Shown in pieces: positions 1 to 11,812 of a stretch of 64,000 nt of DNA (positions within the stretch are counted from its first letter, which is position 1; each line of letters starts with the position of its first letter). The DNA is from Antedon mediterranea (Eukaryota > Echinodermata > Crinoidea > Comatulida > Antedonidae), in assembly GCF_964355755.1 (NCBI RefSeq), contig NC_092671.1, positions 36,969,304 through 37,033,303 of the forward strand. The letters are read 5' to 3'. The notes below the pieces were generated by a model. It was given only the letters and a program-made list of their open reading frames with translations. It did no database searches and was not told the origin of the DNA. Both the position numbers and the translations under genes were made by a program.

Positions 1-63
1 GGACTTCATAGTATATGAAAATATTTAAGTAAAATGATTGTGTTCAATAATGTTTTTTTATAG

Positions 64-213
64 GCTAAAAATAACGAGTTGGTTACGAGTATTCATCTTG
101 AACGTGAACGATGCGTAGATCTACGAGTGAAAATGACTACGATGATACTAAAGGAAGATTTACAAAAAAGGAGGTCTTTTAGTGGTCCGGCACCATTGGA
201 AACAGATCTATAG
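64..213 (+). CDS. 3'-terminal coding exon of an unidentified, probably coiled-coil protein
   Basis: A pyrimidine tract and acceptor (ttttttatag) at 54-63 are followed by a 49-codon open frame that ends in TAG at 211-213. The peptide is highly charged and heptad-like, with the motifs HLERERCVDLRVKM and EDLQKRRSFSGP, as in the C-terminal end of a coiled-coil protein. The rest of the gene lies left of the window. I do not recognise the family. Base use is more codon-like than the flanking AT-rich DNA, and the acceptor sits exactly at the frame boundary, so I regard it as real. It is transcribed toward the 3' end of the TMEM232-like gene. Confidence 0.55.
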   Translation, partial: AKNNELVTSIHLERERCVDLRVKMTTMILKEDLQKRRSFSGPAPLETDL

Positions 214-805
214 TATAGAGAAATAGACACTAGTCAGTGCGCTGTTTGTCTAGTACAACTAAGAATCAATAATCATAGTGGCACATATCTAGATTGGTAG
301 GTTACATATTTACTTACAAATAACAGAATTTCTCTCTAAATACCAGAATTTCTTTCTTCCTTTTGATTTGCAACCTGACTTATCACCTATGACCCACATA
401 TATTGTATAATTTCTCGCACTGTAGAATCCAAAATGCTGTAAATTGAGCTAGGAAGTATGTGCCAATGTCCCTGGGACAAGTTCTTACGTCATCTAAGAT
501 CAAAATCTCTCTATTATCTACAAAAAAACTTAAAACTCAATATTCGTATAAAGTAAAGTTTGCCATAATTTTTCTGCATTTATAATTATTAGCAGCGCTA
601 TTGAATATCTAAACTATTTATTATTTAATTATAGATGCATAATTTATCAATTAATATAAATGTTATATTGGTGCTTTGTAAATGTAAAACAGGGTAGGGA
701 ATGTTCCACATTCATGTTTTTGACAAGATTAATGGAATGATTTGTCTATTAATAAATTAAATTACATTTGGAAAAAATTAATAAATCTGTCCCAAATTTA
801 CAGTA
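214..805. other. AT-rich 3' flank, no gene seen
   Basis: After the TAG at 213 there is only AT-rich sequence with AATAAA-like words and no open frame with splice signals. It probably contains the 3' UTR of the upstream gene. Confidence 0.4.
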
Positions 806-1279
806 ATAGGGAGGTTTCACAACCTTTCATAACGAAAACGGATACGTCATACATTTGTGAAACTTTTGAGCTGATCCCCATTTCATATTCGTAAAGCGTA
901 TTCGTGTTGACGAATATCACGAGTATAGTTTTTGATCTATTTTGTACATTTTGCATTTGAATCAGGAATGATTCATGATTATAATATAATTATAGATTTA
1001 TTGAAAGTAATTTACTAAAGTAATTTACTAAAATGCCAGGTCAATTTAGATAAATAGCAGTTTTTAAAGTCCTCACTCGCTTTGATGTTACGCTAGGCCT
1101 AGGCAGCCAAGCAACACGTACCTTCGCTTCGCTCAAATTTACCACAGTCATATTTTGGACGCGCCTCGATATTTCGTTGCCATGCGAAACAGATTTTTTT
1201 ATGGCTTACGAAAACGAATACGTGTGCATGACGTATCCGTTTTCGTTATCGTATTCGTAAGATTGCGAAACCTCTCTAT
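806..1279. mobile_element. TIR element (MITE-like), about 474 bp
   Basis: Inverted termini: ATAGGGAGGTTTCAC at 806-820 is matched by GCGAAACCTCTCTAT at 1265-1279. Subterminal sequence also pairs: AACGAAAACGGATACGTCAT near 831-850 against ATGACGTATCCGTTTTCGTT near 1228-1247. There is no coding potential, so this looks like a non-autonomous DNA transposon. Target duplications were not resolved. Confidence 0.6.
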
Positions 1280-1768
1280 TTTTTGTTGAATAAAGGTATA
1301 GACCAAACTTAACTCAGATATGTATTTTTGTACACTTTTACAAAATACAAAAACAATTTTAAGCAGAAGATGAATTTATTTTCAAGTCAATATATATACA
1401 GTATTTACTATTTAAAAAATACTTGTGTATAATCTTTATTTACAGATATTTAACAATATTTGCACCGAATTTAAAATAAATAACATTTTATTATTCCAGA
1501 AGAAATTGAGTTATTTTTTGTTACTTTCATTGTTGTTAAAAGATCATATTAGCTTGATATGATACTGATCTTGTAAATGGAGCTGGTAAGGATTCTGAGA
1601 TTGTTAAAAACATGTAAATGCTACAACTCTACACTTGACAGCATTGGGAATTGATGGAAATGTAAAGACATATTGGAATGTTGGTACAAGTTTATAAAAT
1701 AATGGTATTGTGTAGCAGAAGCCATCTTATGACACAAAGAATATATTTGTTTTGTTTTTTTAATTCTT
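1280..1768. other. Intergenic/3' UTR of the TMEM232-like gene, with an unoccupied target-site paralogue
   Basis: AT-rich. Positions 1468-1531 contain a sequence repeated on both sides of the foldback element at 3589-4813, here uninterrupted and with a single copy of GAAGAAAT. It serves as a natural empty site for that element. No other features seen. Confidence 0.5.
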
Positions 1769-4700
1769 TTAAACCATACTCAGACTTGATGGAGTTTTCT
1801 TTTCTTCCGCCTCTTTCTGCTTCTCTTTCTCCTCATCTTCAAGCATTTCTTGGAGCTCCTTTCGCCACTTAAAAAGTAGAAAAAATGGTTACTTGGAGTG
1901 AGTCAAACTTATTATTGTTAGAATACTACTTATTTAATACAAAAACTATCTTAAGCTCAGTCTACACTATCAAAAAAATGTTACAGTAGTAATATGCCCA
2001 AATATGGTAGTGATATGACATCATCATGTCCATAGGCACATCACATTTTTTTGTCACATAAAGTTTGATAGTGTAGACAGAGCTTAAGAACTGATAAGTA
2101 CGAAAGCCCATTAATGCCATTTTAAGTATATGTTTTTCGAACGTAATCCGTTATAACGAATTAGTAATTCGTTTGAACGGATTAATAATCTGTTCAAACG
2201 AATTAGTAATCCGTTCAAACGAATTGCAACATATACAACAAGTGCCATTTAAAGTATATGTTGTAATTCGTTTAAACGGATTACTAATCCGTTCAAACGA
2301 ATTACTAATTTGTTTAAACGGATTACTAATTTGTTTAAACAAATTAATAATTTGTTTAAACGGATTACTAATTCGTTCAAACGAATTAGTAATCCGTTTA
2401 AACAAATTAATAATTTGTTTAAACAAATTAATAATTTGTTTAAACGGATTACTAATCTGTTTGAACGAATTAGTAATTCGTTTGAACGGATTAGTAATCT
2501 GTTCAAACGAATTAGTAATCCGTTCAAACCAATTGCAACATATACAACAAGTGCCATTTAAAGAATATGTTGTAATTCGTTTGAACGGATTACTAATCTG
2601 TTCAAACGAATTACTAATTTGTTTAAACAGATTAATAATCTGTTAAAACGAATTAGGAATCCGTTCAAACGGATTAGTAATTTGTTTAAACGGATTACTA
2701 ATTTGTTCAAACGAATTACTAATTCGTTCTAACGAATTAGTAATCCGTTTGAACAAATTATTAATTTGTTTAAACAAATTAATAATTTGTTTAAACGGAT
2801 TACTAATTCGTTCAAACGAATTACTAATTTGTTCAAACAGATTAATAATCCGTTTAAACAAATTATTAATTTGTTTAAACAAATTATTAATTCGTTTAAA
2901 CGGATTACTAATTCGTTTGAATGAATTAGTAATTCGTTTGAACGGATTACTAATCCGTTTAAACAAATTAGTAATTCGTTTGAACGAATTAGTAATCCGT
3001 TTAAACAAATTAGTAATTCGTTTGAACGAATTAGTAATCCGTTTAAACAAATTAGTAATTCGTTTGAACGGATTAGTAATCCGTTTGAACAAATTAGTAA
3101 TCCGTTTAAACAAATTAGTAATTAACAGATTATTAATCCGTTCAAACGAATTATTAATCCGTTCAAACGAATTACTAATTCGTTATAACGGATTACGTTC
3201 GAAAAACATATACTTAAAATGGCATTAATGGGCTTTCGTAGATAAGCAATCTAAAGTTTTGACAAGTTTACAGAAAAGTTTCTTACTTGATCTTCCACTA
3301 TTCGTTTCAAGTCCAGACTTGTTCTGGTTGTGAAACTTGGTTGTTTCTCTACTAAAGCTGAAGACATCATTAATTCTTCCCTGCGGAAATACAAACAGTA
3401 TGTAAATACTTTTGATTTTTCATAACATTTAATTACAAACTCTGACTCTGGTAGCAAAGTAATTTATTAAAACAGAGAATGAAGGAAGATGCCTGAAGAT
3501 GATCTTGTGTTGGGGCAAGTCTTAAATAAAGAAATGAAAAGGAATAGAAAATTTAAAATAAATAACATTTTATTATTCCAGAAGAAATGAGTCGGGTTGG
3601 TGAACATCAGTCCAAAATACGCAGATTTTTTTCCAAAATACGTCAAGTTGAGGGCGCTATACTAATCCAAAATACGTGAGTCTTTCCAAAATACGTCGAC
3701 TTGAGGGCGCTATTCATTTTCCAAAATACGTGAATTGTTCAAAATACGTCAAGTTGAGGGCGCTATAAATTATCCCAAATACATGAATTGTCCAAAATAC
3801 GTCAAATTGAGGGCGCTATTTATTTCCAAAATACGTGATTTGTCCAAAATACGTCAATTTGCAATTTGGGACCGCTAGTAATTTTCCAAAATACGTCAAC
3901 TTGAGGGCGGCAAACTTTTTTTCCAAAATACGAGAGCCTTTCCAAATGTATCATATTGAGAGTGTAAGGTAAAATTACAGTTTAATGTATTCAAAAAAAG
4001 TTTCTTGGAATAAAACAAACAAGTACATTTTAGTTATAAATGAAAGTATTAGAAGGCAGAATTTTTTGTAAATAAAATGTCAGAGTAGCCAATTATTATT
4101 TTTCAATGTAATCATTTATTACTGAAAAACAACAAATATGTGCCAACATCAGTCAATAGACATAGACAGTGCCTATAATATACGTTAATAATGTCTGAAC
4201 GATGTACGATTGCATTGCCAGACGTAGCTAGTTTAAATGCGGCATAAACCGGCTACAAAACCAGCATGTACGTATATAGTATTTAAGTATAGTGATAGGT
4301 ATGTGTTATATATTTGGTGATCTACAAAATCGATATTTTTCCCGAGCTCGACAGACCAACATCGCTTTCAATTTAATGTACAGTACTTATGGTCTAATAA
4401 GTTACCTAATCTGAAATCTAACATAATAATTATTTCATATAATATATAATAATAAAAAGCATATGGTATTGTGATTAAAATAATAGCAATAATTAATTGG
4501 TTAGAAGAAGTAAAGGAGTTATTTAAATTGCGTATTTTGGAAAATGAATAGCGCTCTCAAGTTGACGTATTTTGGAAAATTACAAGCGGTTCCAAATTGA
4601 CGTATTTTGGACAAATTGCGTATTTTGGAAAATGACTAGGGCCTTCAACTTGACGTATTTTGGACAATTCGCGTATTTTGGAAAATGAATAGCGCCCCCA

Positions 4701-7700
4701 AGTCGACGTATTTTGGAAAGACTCGCGTATTTTGGATTAGTATAGCGCCCTCAACTTGACGTATTTTGGAAAAAATTCTGCGTATTTTGGACTGAATTTC
4801 ACCAACCCTATTGGAAGAAATTGAGTTATTTTTTGTTACTTTCATGATAATGGTTCTTTTATGATGATCTTTTATAGTGTTGTCAGTATGTTTACTTACT
4901 TTAAAGATGGTCGATTTGGACCCTTTCTCACTGGTTGACTTGGCTTTGGTAATTCAACTTTTCTTCTGGGTGATCGTTTTGTGACTGTGACTGGAGGTGC
5001 AAGTGGAGGAAGATAAAGAGCTGACAGACTTGCAGCCAGACGTCCATCTAACGAATGCACGACATCAATCTTCATAGCTTCTTTCTCTATTTGGGCATTC
5101 ACCTGGAAAAATTAAATGACCCACATGGAATTTTTGCAATTTTAATTTTTGTTTAAATGTCTTCAAGCATATGTGGCCAAGGATTACCAATAGTAAATGA
5201 ATCACTGTCCTAGCAGATGTGGTGGTAAACTCCCTGATACAGATATTCAGATATGAACTTACAACACACATGGAATTATGCAAATTCTTTTGTGCAACAT
5301 AGATGCATCCAGATGTGAACTTACCTGGCCAACTCTTATCGCTTCTAAAACACGATCATCTTTTTCCCTGGTGTGACATTTCATAAGCATATTCCACGCC
5401 ACAGTTCGCATTCCATCATTTGTCTTGTCTCCTTCAGTACAACGGCATATCTTAACTAAACCCTGGACAGCCCCATATCGAATACGCCAACTCCAATCCT
5501 CAAAACCTGTAAAGTAAACCACTATTCTATGAACAGATACCATAATGTTGGTTTCCATTTTTAAGCCCTGTCTACACTATCAAACTAGTTTTACAAAGAA
5601 AGTGTGATGTGCCCAAATATGGTAGTGATATCGTGTGCACATCACATTTGTTGTTACATAAAGTTTGATAGTGTAGATAGAGCTTAAAAGTTCTACTTTT
5701 TTTAAATATAGAACTTTTAAACAACCCAGACATAAAGTGTGAAAAGAATTCCCAATCCCAAGACTTTAAAGTATACATACTCAACTGAATCTTGGCAGAA
5801 ATACATACCTGTATCATTGACATCAGTTTCCAAATCCAGTGTAAAGGTAACAAGGTCAAGTAACCCAGCACTGACAATGCCGAGTGATCCATTCATTTTC
5901 CCAGAGTATAGAGACCCCTTGTGCTTTTCATTTCCAACAAGAGCAACTTTCCTGATGTTTGAGGTGTTCCCATGTAGACACAGGTTCGCCATCAACTCAG
6001 TGTATGTAAACGCTACTTCCCAACGCCAACCAATCAGGCCTAGCATGTTTGGTAGCTGAAGGTAAAGAATGATGACCAACAGAAGTGACGTTATGTTTCA
6101 TTGGGATTTTTTTATTTCATACGCATCCAACAGCGAGTAACTCGCCAATTACAGGATATATAAACTGTTTATTAATTTATCATGCTTATAAACTAAGTCT
6201 CATTTGAGGCTTAGGGAGTGGAGTTGAAAGAGAGTGAGTTACAAGCCTGGCACTAGGATTGAACCCAGGACCTTGGAATTGGAAGGCAAGTATGTTAACC
6301 ACCAAGTTACAGCTCCACTGGTTAAAAGGATGATGATTATGGAGTATACAACCTCTAATATTCTCAGGTACACTATTATTGAACAGAAGAAGAAGCATAA
6401 TCTTACCCGATTTCTACTGGAAAACTTAGGTGTACTGGGTAGGGATGCAAATACAGGCCGTGAACCGGGCTGTACTATTCTTCCTGTTTTAGACGAAGAT
6501 TCCGTTGACTTTCCACTGGCTTTCTTAGAACTACCATCAGTACCTTTCCTTTGCTCTGGAACAACTTTATCGTCATCTTTACCTCTGTCAGCTGAAGCAT
6601 CAAAGCTGACTTCTCTTTTCATCTTAGGACCTTGAGCTAATTTTAAGGCTGTCTTTGGTCCTTTGGTAACATCCACCTGGTTAGGGTACACCTGGCTGTC
6701 ATCACCTGGTAACATGTCGCTGTTAATGCTTGGCGATCGATCTTGGTTGATACCATAACCGGACATCTCACCAGCCGAGTCTAAACTTTCATGACTGCTT
6801 ATATTTGGAAGAGTTGCTGGGGTGCTTAGCATTCTGGAATCTTTATTGAAGAAACTACTGTGATCTGTTAGAGATTCTGCATGTTTGTCCTGCAGAGTGT
6901 CTATCGTAGCTGCCATAGAGACATTCATCAATTTTCTTAATGATTGACTACTATATTCTTCAAAGCTTGTTTTCTTTTTCTGTTTCTCCTTGGACCAGTG
7001 CTTAGGTGAAAGGTCAAACTTAAGTTCACTAGTTTCTAAATCACTAAAGCTGGATTTTGTACTGGTAAGACTTGTTGCTGAATCATGATCATCAACATAT
7101 ATGTCACTCATAGTATCATTCTTGTCGTCTCTTGGCGGGAGTGGTGTTTTTGGAGGAACAATACCTTTCGCAAGGTTCTGCAGCGCCCTCAATACTGTTA
7201 TGTTAGACTTTGCTGCCTCAGAAAGCACCTTAAAAGTGCATAATGCATCAATCCTAATAAAATGCAGAAAATTATTATCTATTTCAGTTTTAATTAATTT
7301 TATTCCGCTTTTTTAGTGAAATACATTTTATAAACATCAACAGGAGATAGAACAATTTGAAAATTGCATCATACAAAAACAGATTTTTTTAAAGTGTAAA
7401 ACTTATACATACACCTGAAAGCAACTACCTTGGTCAAAATACTGTACATAATGCTGAAAACATATAAATAAATAACTCTACCAATTTTCAGTAGCAAGGC
7501 CTGTTCCACATAGTGTCAATGCTTTGACCGCTTCCTGGAAGCCATCGCTAAGGTGAACGGTGCACCTCCAAACATCTAGGCTATGCCAGAGGCTAGGGCT
7601 AAGATCATGTATGGTTGTCTCACTCAGTGCCTTTGAACGACTTGTGTGTCTAACTGTTTCTATATTATCTGTTGTAGAGTTTCTTCCACTAGTATTTATC

Positions 7701-10567
7701 ATCTGCTTGGAAAATAAAAACATGTTTAAGTACAAATATACCATATTGAAGTGAACATTTCCATTCATCCCTGGGTTTAAATGAATACACTATAATTACA
7801 ATATTATTAACTATTGATTCGCCATCACACAATACACTTTAACTTAATAAAATAAGTTCAGGTTAGTTGAGCTTCCATATCCAGTCTTAAATACCTTTCA
7901 GACCGCACATTCTAATAATGAATTAATTTTAGTTTTAAACAGTTCTTGCACATAAGAATTCCTTTAAATTTGGAATGATAAAGCTTCAGGCTATGACCAC
8001 AGGTTCTGTTGTTGGCTGTATGTTGTAAGGTTTATTTTTCATGCTTAAAAGCTCTGTCTACACTATCAAACTTTATGTGATGTGCCCATATATGGACATG
8101 ATGATGTCATATCACTCTTCCATATTTGGGCATATCACTACCATATTTGGGCAAGGATATAATTACCGTTTCTCTAGTAGACTCATTCTTTAAAATGTTG
8201 TCACTTTCCTTGATCTCTCCAGCATCTCCTGCATCGTCTCCAACAATCATGGCTCCGACCTCTGCAATGTACCTCAAGGCTAGGTGGGCACTTGGGTAGG
8301 GGTAGTATGCATCTTCAAATTCTGTAAAACCTATACAAAATAGCAACTAGTGTCAATTCTGATGCATAATATTGGTCACTATTATCATTTTGGCATAATC
8401 CCACCCACCAAGAAAACAAATTTGGGCCGACTTTGAGAGGGGTGGGACTACCCTGGAAAACTCTAGTTCAGAAAAAATGATTGATAAGCATTTCTGGTAA
8501 AGTCAGACCAAAAGTCAATACAGGGACTATGCCCAGGGATATGCCTGTTTGTGAAATCAGAAATAGGGTGTTGGATTAGACCTGAAGTGGAATTATACCC
8601 AAGGATATAGGGTAACAAACTCACAACTTTGCAAATGGATTTCCTCTAAAAATTAATGCACTTTAAAAATATCAAATAACTCTTGTGATTTAAACTATAC
8701 TGATTATGCAAATGAGGATTTTATTCTCAAAATGTTGTAATTATTATTCTATTATACAAGCTGACAGAAAATGCTACAAACACATACAGCATGCACATTT
8801 CACAATGAAAAATCTATGTAAACTCAACCATAAAATGAACATGTTGATGAAATACATCAGGGTGACAGAAATTAGCTGCGTATACAAAAATACTTTATAT
8901 AAAGATCCAAATATTAAATGGAATAATTAATATCATCATATACTGAAAACTGATAAAATGTTTCATAAATTATGTATTAAAACTACTGTACTAAATAACA
9001 TGCTGTATAAATAAAATGTAAATATACTATACTTTAATCAACAACATGGGAGGGAGGGGGTGTTAGGGTTGGCGGAGGGGAGGGGGATGCAATGGGGCAC
9101 CTTATACTTACATCATGAACCAGTAACCAATACAAAAATAAATATGAGCTCCATAGATGCATATAAACATAGAATTAATAGATACACTGATTATGTTTAA
9201 ATAACATAGAATTATGAGTAAAAAGTTACAAATCTCTATTCTACACTGATGACAAGATAAAAAATACTATAAACTAAAAATACATGTTATCCTAATAGCG
9301 AATGGAATTGAGCGTACGATTTGAATGACATCATGCACATTATAAACTATTAACATGTGTAATGTGCGGATGCTATGCTATCCTGCAATATAGGAAATGG
9401 ATGCACTGACATGTGGGATTTGTTTTTTATGTAGGTCATCACATGATAGACAGCACATTTGGACTTTACTTACCACTAATCAAAGCTTTAATAAAAAACG
9501 AGATAAAACTAAATGATAAATGGAAGAACATATTCATATCATAAATGGAAGAACATATTTATATCATAATAGAAATCAAAATATAATATGAATATTAGAT
9601 AAACAAATGTAGATGATACTAAAGAGACAAGAAACTTGTGTTTTGCATATTAAAGTGTTGTTTTATATATAATACTAACATCTTTACCTTCTAAATATGT
9701 AATCAACCTATCTTTGTATTCTCTGTAGCCATGGAGATGACCTGCCATGTGATGAAAGAACAACCTACTGAACACAAGCTGACCCATCTATATTAACAAC
9801 AAAATAAGAATTGAATTAAGATTACAGTGATACTCTGTTTTCATTGTATATAATTGATGTTGTATAGAAGGTTTACATTTGTTGGTGTTTTAAGGCAATC
9901 TAAGAACAGGATGCTGAGCTCCGGAGATCAAATGGTTTATCTGTGGATGCGCTCCTTAACAGACATTGCTCTCTGCGGGGGATATATACATAGTACAGTA
10001 CTGTTGGTATTTGTCGCAGCCAGACATAAAATCAAAGGACTGTTACAAGTTCCCATCTTGGCAAGGCGAGCTCAGTGTCCTGTTGTTAGATTGCCTAGAC
10101 TCAACATGACACCAATGGATTGAAACTATTTTACCTTCAATAATTTGATCTCTCCTATTCTGAGGAATGGCTGATCCATAGCGTCTGTCCGCAACCAGTA
10201 GAGTGTGGTCTCACCCAAGTAAAATAAACTGTTAATGTTATTTGGTGACAGTGGTGCTTGGTTGAGAGATATAATCATCACATCTAGACACTCTAGGGTA
10301 TAGTGATACAGTAATGTATTCATTCATACAGAATTATAAAAACAATAACAAGATCAGCGCTATTGAAATGAGTGATCCACTCAAATGGCAACATAAAAGG
10401 AATTTGAATTGAATTTCTTATTTATTTATACTGGGCAAACTCTTCAGTCAAAGACTAGTTTCCCAGAGGGCCCAGTTATGATCAGTGGCTGTGTGTGTAC
10501 TAGTACACCGGGGTAACCGATGTAAAAGGTTCTTTAAAGTGCACACGAGCAATGTGCATACACTGGA

Positions 10568-10601
<34 letters not shown>

Positions 10602-11812
10602 TTCTACCACCAGAACCATGGAGCGAGTGACCCTTGCCGATGTTATGGCTACGTAATTACAGTTCCACTGTCTTAGCCGCTCGGCCAGTCACTACCCTAA
10701 CACACACAGAAAACTAATTTATAATCCCAATCCAGTGACCCAATACAGAACTGGACGACATTTTATTGGTATTTAGATTAATACTTTTAAATTCTTAAAA
10801 ACCAAATCAAATTCTTGCAATCAAAAATTGACAACAAAAGTAATGTTTGTAAACCTTCTTGAACCCTGCCGCGACATTGTGCCAGCATTGAGAGTTCTGA
10901 CCAGGCCTTGGGAAGATCAACATGGCTTCCTCGACTCGCATCTACCAAACCAACTCTTCGCTGTAACATTAATGAAACATTTAAAAATGTTTTAACTGTA
11001 TAGTACAAATATTAATCATTTAAAATAACATCCATAATTAACTAATCTAGATTAATGCTCTATCTACACTATCAAACTGGTTTGACAAAAAAAATGTGAT
11101 GTGCCCAAATATGGTAGGGATATATCCAGATATGGTAGTGATATGACATCATCATGTCCATATATGGACACACCATATTTTTTTACACATAAAGTTTGAT
11201 AGTGTAGACAGAGCTGATGTCACATCACTACCATATTTAAGCATATCACTACCATATTTGGGCACATCACACTAGTTTGATAGTGTAGACAGAGCTTTAG
11301 TGAGTGGAGTACAGTTAATCCCTGGTACTATTGAACAAGGGACATTGAAATGCAAGTACGCCAACCACCAAGCTACAGCTCCAATACATCCACTCATGTT
11401 TTCATATATTCAAAAGTTTGATTTGCATTTATATTAAAATGTTAGCACAAATGACCTTTGCCCTTGCCAGCATCTTGAAGGCAAACTCTTCCAATTCTTC
11501 TTTAACTTCAAAATCAGTTGCATCATTGAAATTACGGATAAATTCTTCTGATAATTCAAATGGATTCCTTCAATTAAAAATAAACAGTAAATTAAACGTG
11601 TATATAAATATCACTACCAATCAAAATGCAGCGCTTTGAATAGAATATTTAACAAGTAGTAGTACACCAACGAACCTTGTGGTTGGAATTTCCCTGTTGC
11701 TTTTTGGAAATCCTAAGAATTTCTGTTTCATCAGCCTTTCTTGCAACTCTTCTCGTTGACTATGGGATATTATCCCAAATTTATGGACAATGGGAACTTT
11801 AGTTATAGGCAT
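1769..11812 (-). CDS. TMEM232: TMEM232-like protein, 13 coding exons, 890 aa
   Basis: Coding exons on the minus strand: 11812-11676, 11567-11456, 10960-10855, 10292-10135, 9787-9688, 8330-8167, 7705-7482, 7253-6407, 6055-5809, 5506-5325, 5102-4900, 3380-3287, 1867-1769. All have GT-AG borders, phases match at every junction, and the total of 2,673 nt gives 890 codons plus TAA. The N-terminus MPITKVPIVHKFGIISHSQR and the blocks LFYLGETTLYWLRTDAM, LFFHHMAGHLHGYREYKDRL and WSWRIRYGAVQGLVKICR resemble the TMEM232 family, from memory and without alignment. TMEM232 is linked to sperm flagella in mammals. The 847-bp exon 8 encodes a Ser/Lys-rich, low-complexity insertion that makes this protein longer than the roughly 660-aa human one. 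The C-terminus is a Glu/Lys-rich helix. An acceptor just before the ATG (caaatag|aagatg) implies an upstream non-coding exon. Structure is near certain; the family name is less so. Confidence 0.72.
1951..2087. mobile_element. MITE family A copy 1 (TTAA-flanked)
   Basis: Starts TTAAGCTCAGTCTACACTAT and ends AGTGTAGACAGAGCTTAA, with the internal CCATAGGCACATCAC-type motif. It lies in the last TMEM232 intron, 11 bp from the element at 2099. Family A ends read (TTAA)GCTCTGTCTACACTATC with the inverse at the other end. There is no coding capacity. Confidence 0.75.
2099..3240. mobile_element. TIR element filled with palindromic tandem repeats; 6-bp target duplication
   Basis: The left terminus TACGAAAGCCCATTAATGCC (2099 onward) is repeated inverted at the right end, finishing GGGCTTTCGTA at 3240. 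The two arms match for roughly 90 bp. GATAAG occurs directly before (2093-2098) and after (3241-3246), a probable 6-bp target-site duplication. The interior is almost wholly about 20-24-bp units of the form AATTAGTAATCCGTTTAAAC in both orientations, each near-palindromic. Two internal copies (about 2219-2272 and 2527-2580) carry a GCAACATATACAACAAGTGC segment echoing the termini. Long frames inside are by-products of the repeat period. It lies in the last TMEM232 intron. Confidence 0.7.
3589..4813. mobile_element. Foldback-type element A, long TIRs of tandem units, 8-bp TSD
   Basis: It begins GAGTCGGGTTGGTGAA (3589) and ends TTCACCAACCCTATTG (4813). The arms (about 3589-3950 and 4530-4813) are made of repeats of TCCAAAATACGTCAAGTTGA plus GGGCGCTAT. 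GAAGAAAT flanks both sides (3581-3588, 4814-4821). The flanks joined without one duplication match an uninterrupted copy at 1468-1531. There is no transposase frame, so it is non-autonomous. The 8-bp duplication is compatible with hAT-like or P-like integration (inference). It lies in the TMEM232 intron 4899-3381. Confidence 0.78.
5571..5687. mobile_element. MITE family A copy 2
   Basis: TTAAGCCCTGTCTACACTAT to AGTGTAGATAGAGCTTAA, in a TMEM232 intron. About 117 bp, with the central CCAAATATGG motif. Confidence 0.7.
6127..6326 (-). mobile_element. tRNA-derived SINE, family S1
   Basis: On the minus strand the head has a pol III A-box-like segment (AACTTGGTGGTTAACATAC) and a B-box-like segment (GGGTTCAATCCTAG). 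A body shared with 28077-27895 follows, ending near the GGCGAGTTAC motif. It lies in the TMEM232 intron 6406-6056. Confidence 0.6.
8047..8153. mobile_element. MITE family A copy 3, one end lost
   Basis: AAAGCTCTGTCTACACTATC at the left; the CCATATTTGGGC motifs are intact, but the right terminus is missing. The break lies about 13 bp from the splice donor of the exon at 8330-8167. Confidence 0.6.
8346..9680. other. TMEM232 intron, mostly featureless AT-rich DNA
   Basis: The intron between exons 9787-9688 and 8330-8167. It contains a G-rich patch (9049-9090) and two direct copies of an AAATGGAAGAACATATT word (around 9520-9560). No coding or transposon structure recognised. Confidence 0.4.
9893..10096. 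mobile_element. MITE family C copy 1, about 205 bp
   Basis: Termini AGGCAATCTAA and TTAGATTGCCT are perfectly inverted. The interior (GGATGCTGAGCTCCGGAGATC, CAGCCAGACATAA) is shared with 41555-41767. It lies in a TMEM232 intron. The open frame crossing it is incidental. Confidence 0.65.
10421..10693 (-). mobile_element. tRNA-derived SINE, family S2
   Basis: Reads from about 10693 downward: a tRNA-Leu/Ser-like head TGGCCGAGCGGCTAAGAC, then a conserved body (TTCTGGTGGTAGAACAAGTC, GATAAGGACTTTAAACCGTA) shared with 32690-33052 and 46550-46850. Such conserved central domains are common in marine-invertebrate SINEs. Confidence 0.6.
11052..11299. mobile_element. MITE family A compound copy (1.5-2 units)
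   Basis: One full unit (11052-11214) runs directly into a second half-unit ending AGTGTAGACAGAGCTTTA at 11299, sharing the middle terminus. This is consistent with nested insertion or a tandem duplication. Confidence 0.6.
11300..11390 (-). mobile_element. SINE family S1 fragment
   Basis: The minus strand has the head-region words TAGCTTGGTGGTTGGCGTAC and the GGGATTAACTGTACTC body, as in the copies near 6326 and 28077. Degenerate and abutting the compound MITE. Confidence 0.45.

Noticed and set aside
2151-3228. Long open frames on both strands (MFKRITNLFKRI / LVIRLNKLVIRL type)
   Set aside because: They follow the period of the palindromic repeat array in all frames; no codon bias, splice signal or start context.
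6239-6406. Continuation of the TMEM232 exon 8 frame past 6407
   Set aside because: A good donor (CGG|gtaaga) ends the exon at 6407; the rest is SINE S1 sequence, and the next exon joins in phase.
6234-6635. 133-aa plus-strand frame
   Set aside because: Antisense to TMEM232 exon 8 and a SINE; no support.
9854-10123. 89-aa frame
   Set aside because: Runs through MITE family C inside a TMEM232 intron; the same interior recurs at 41555 without the frame.
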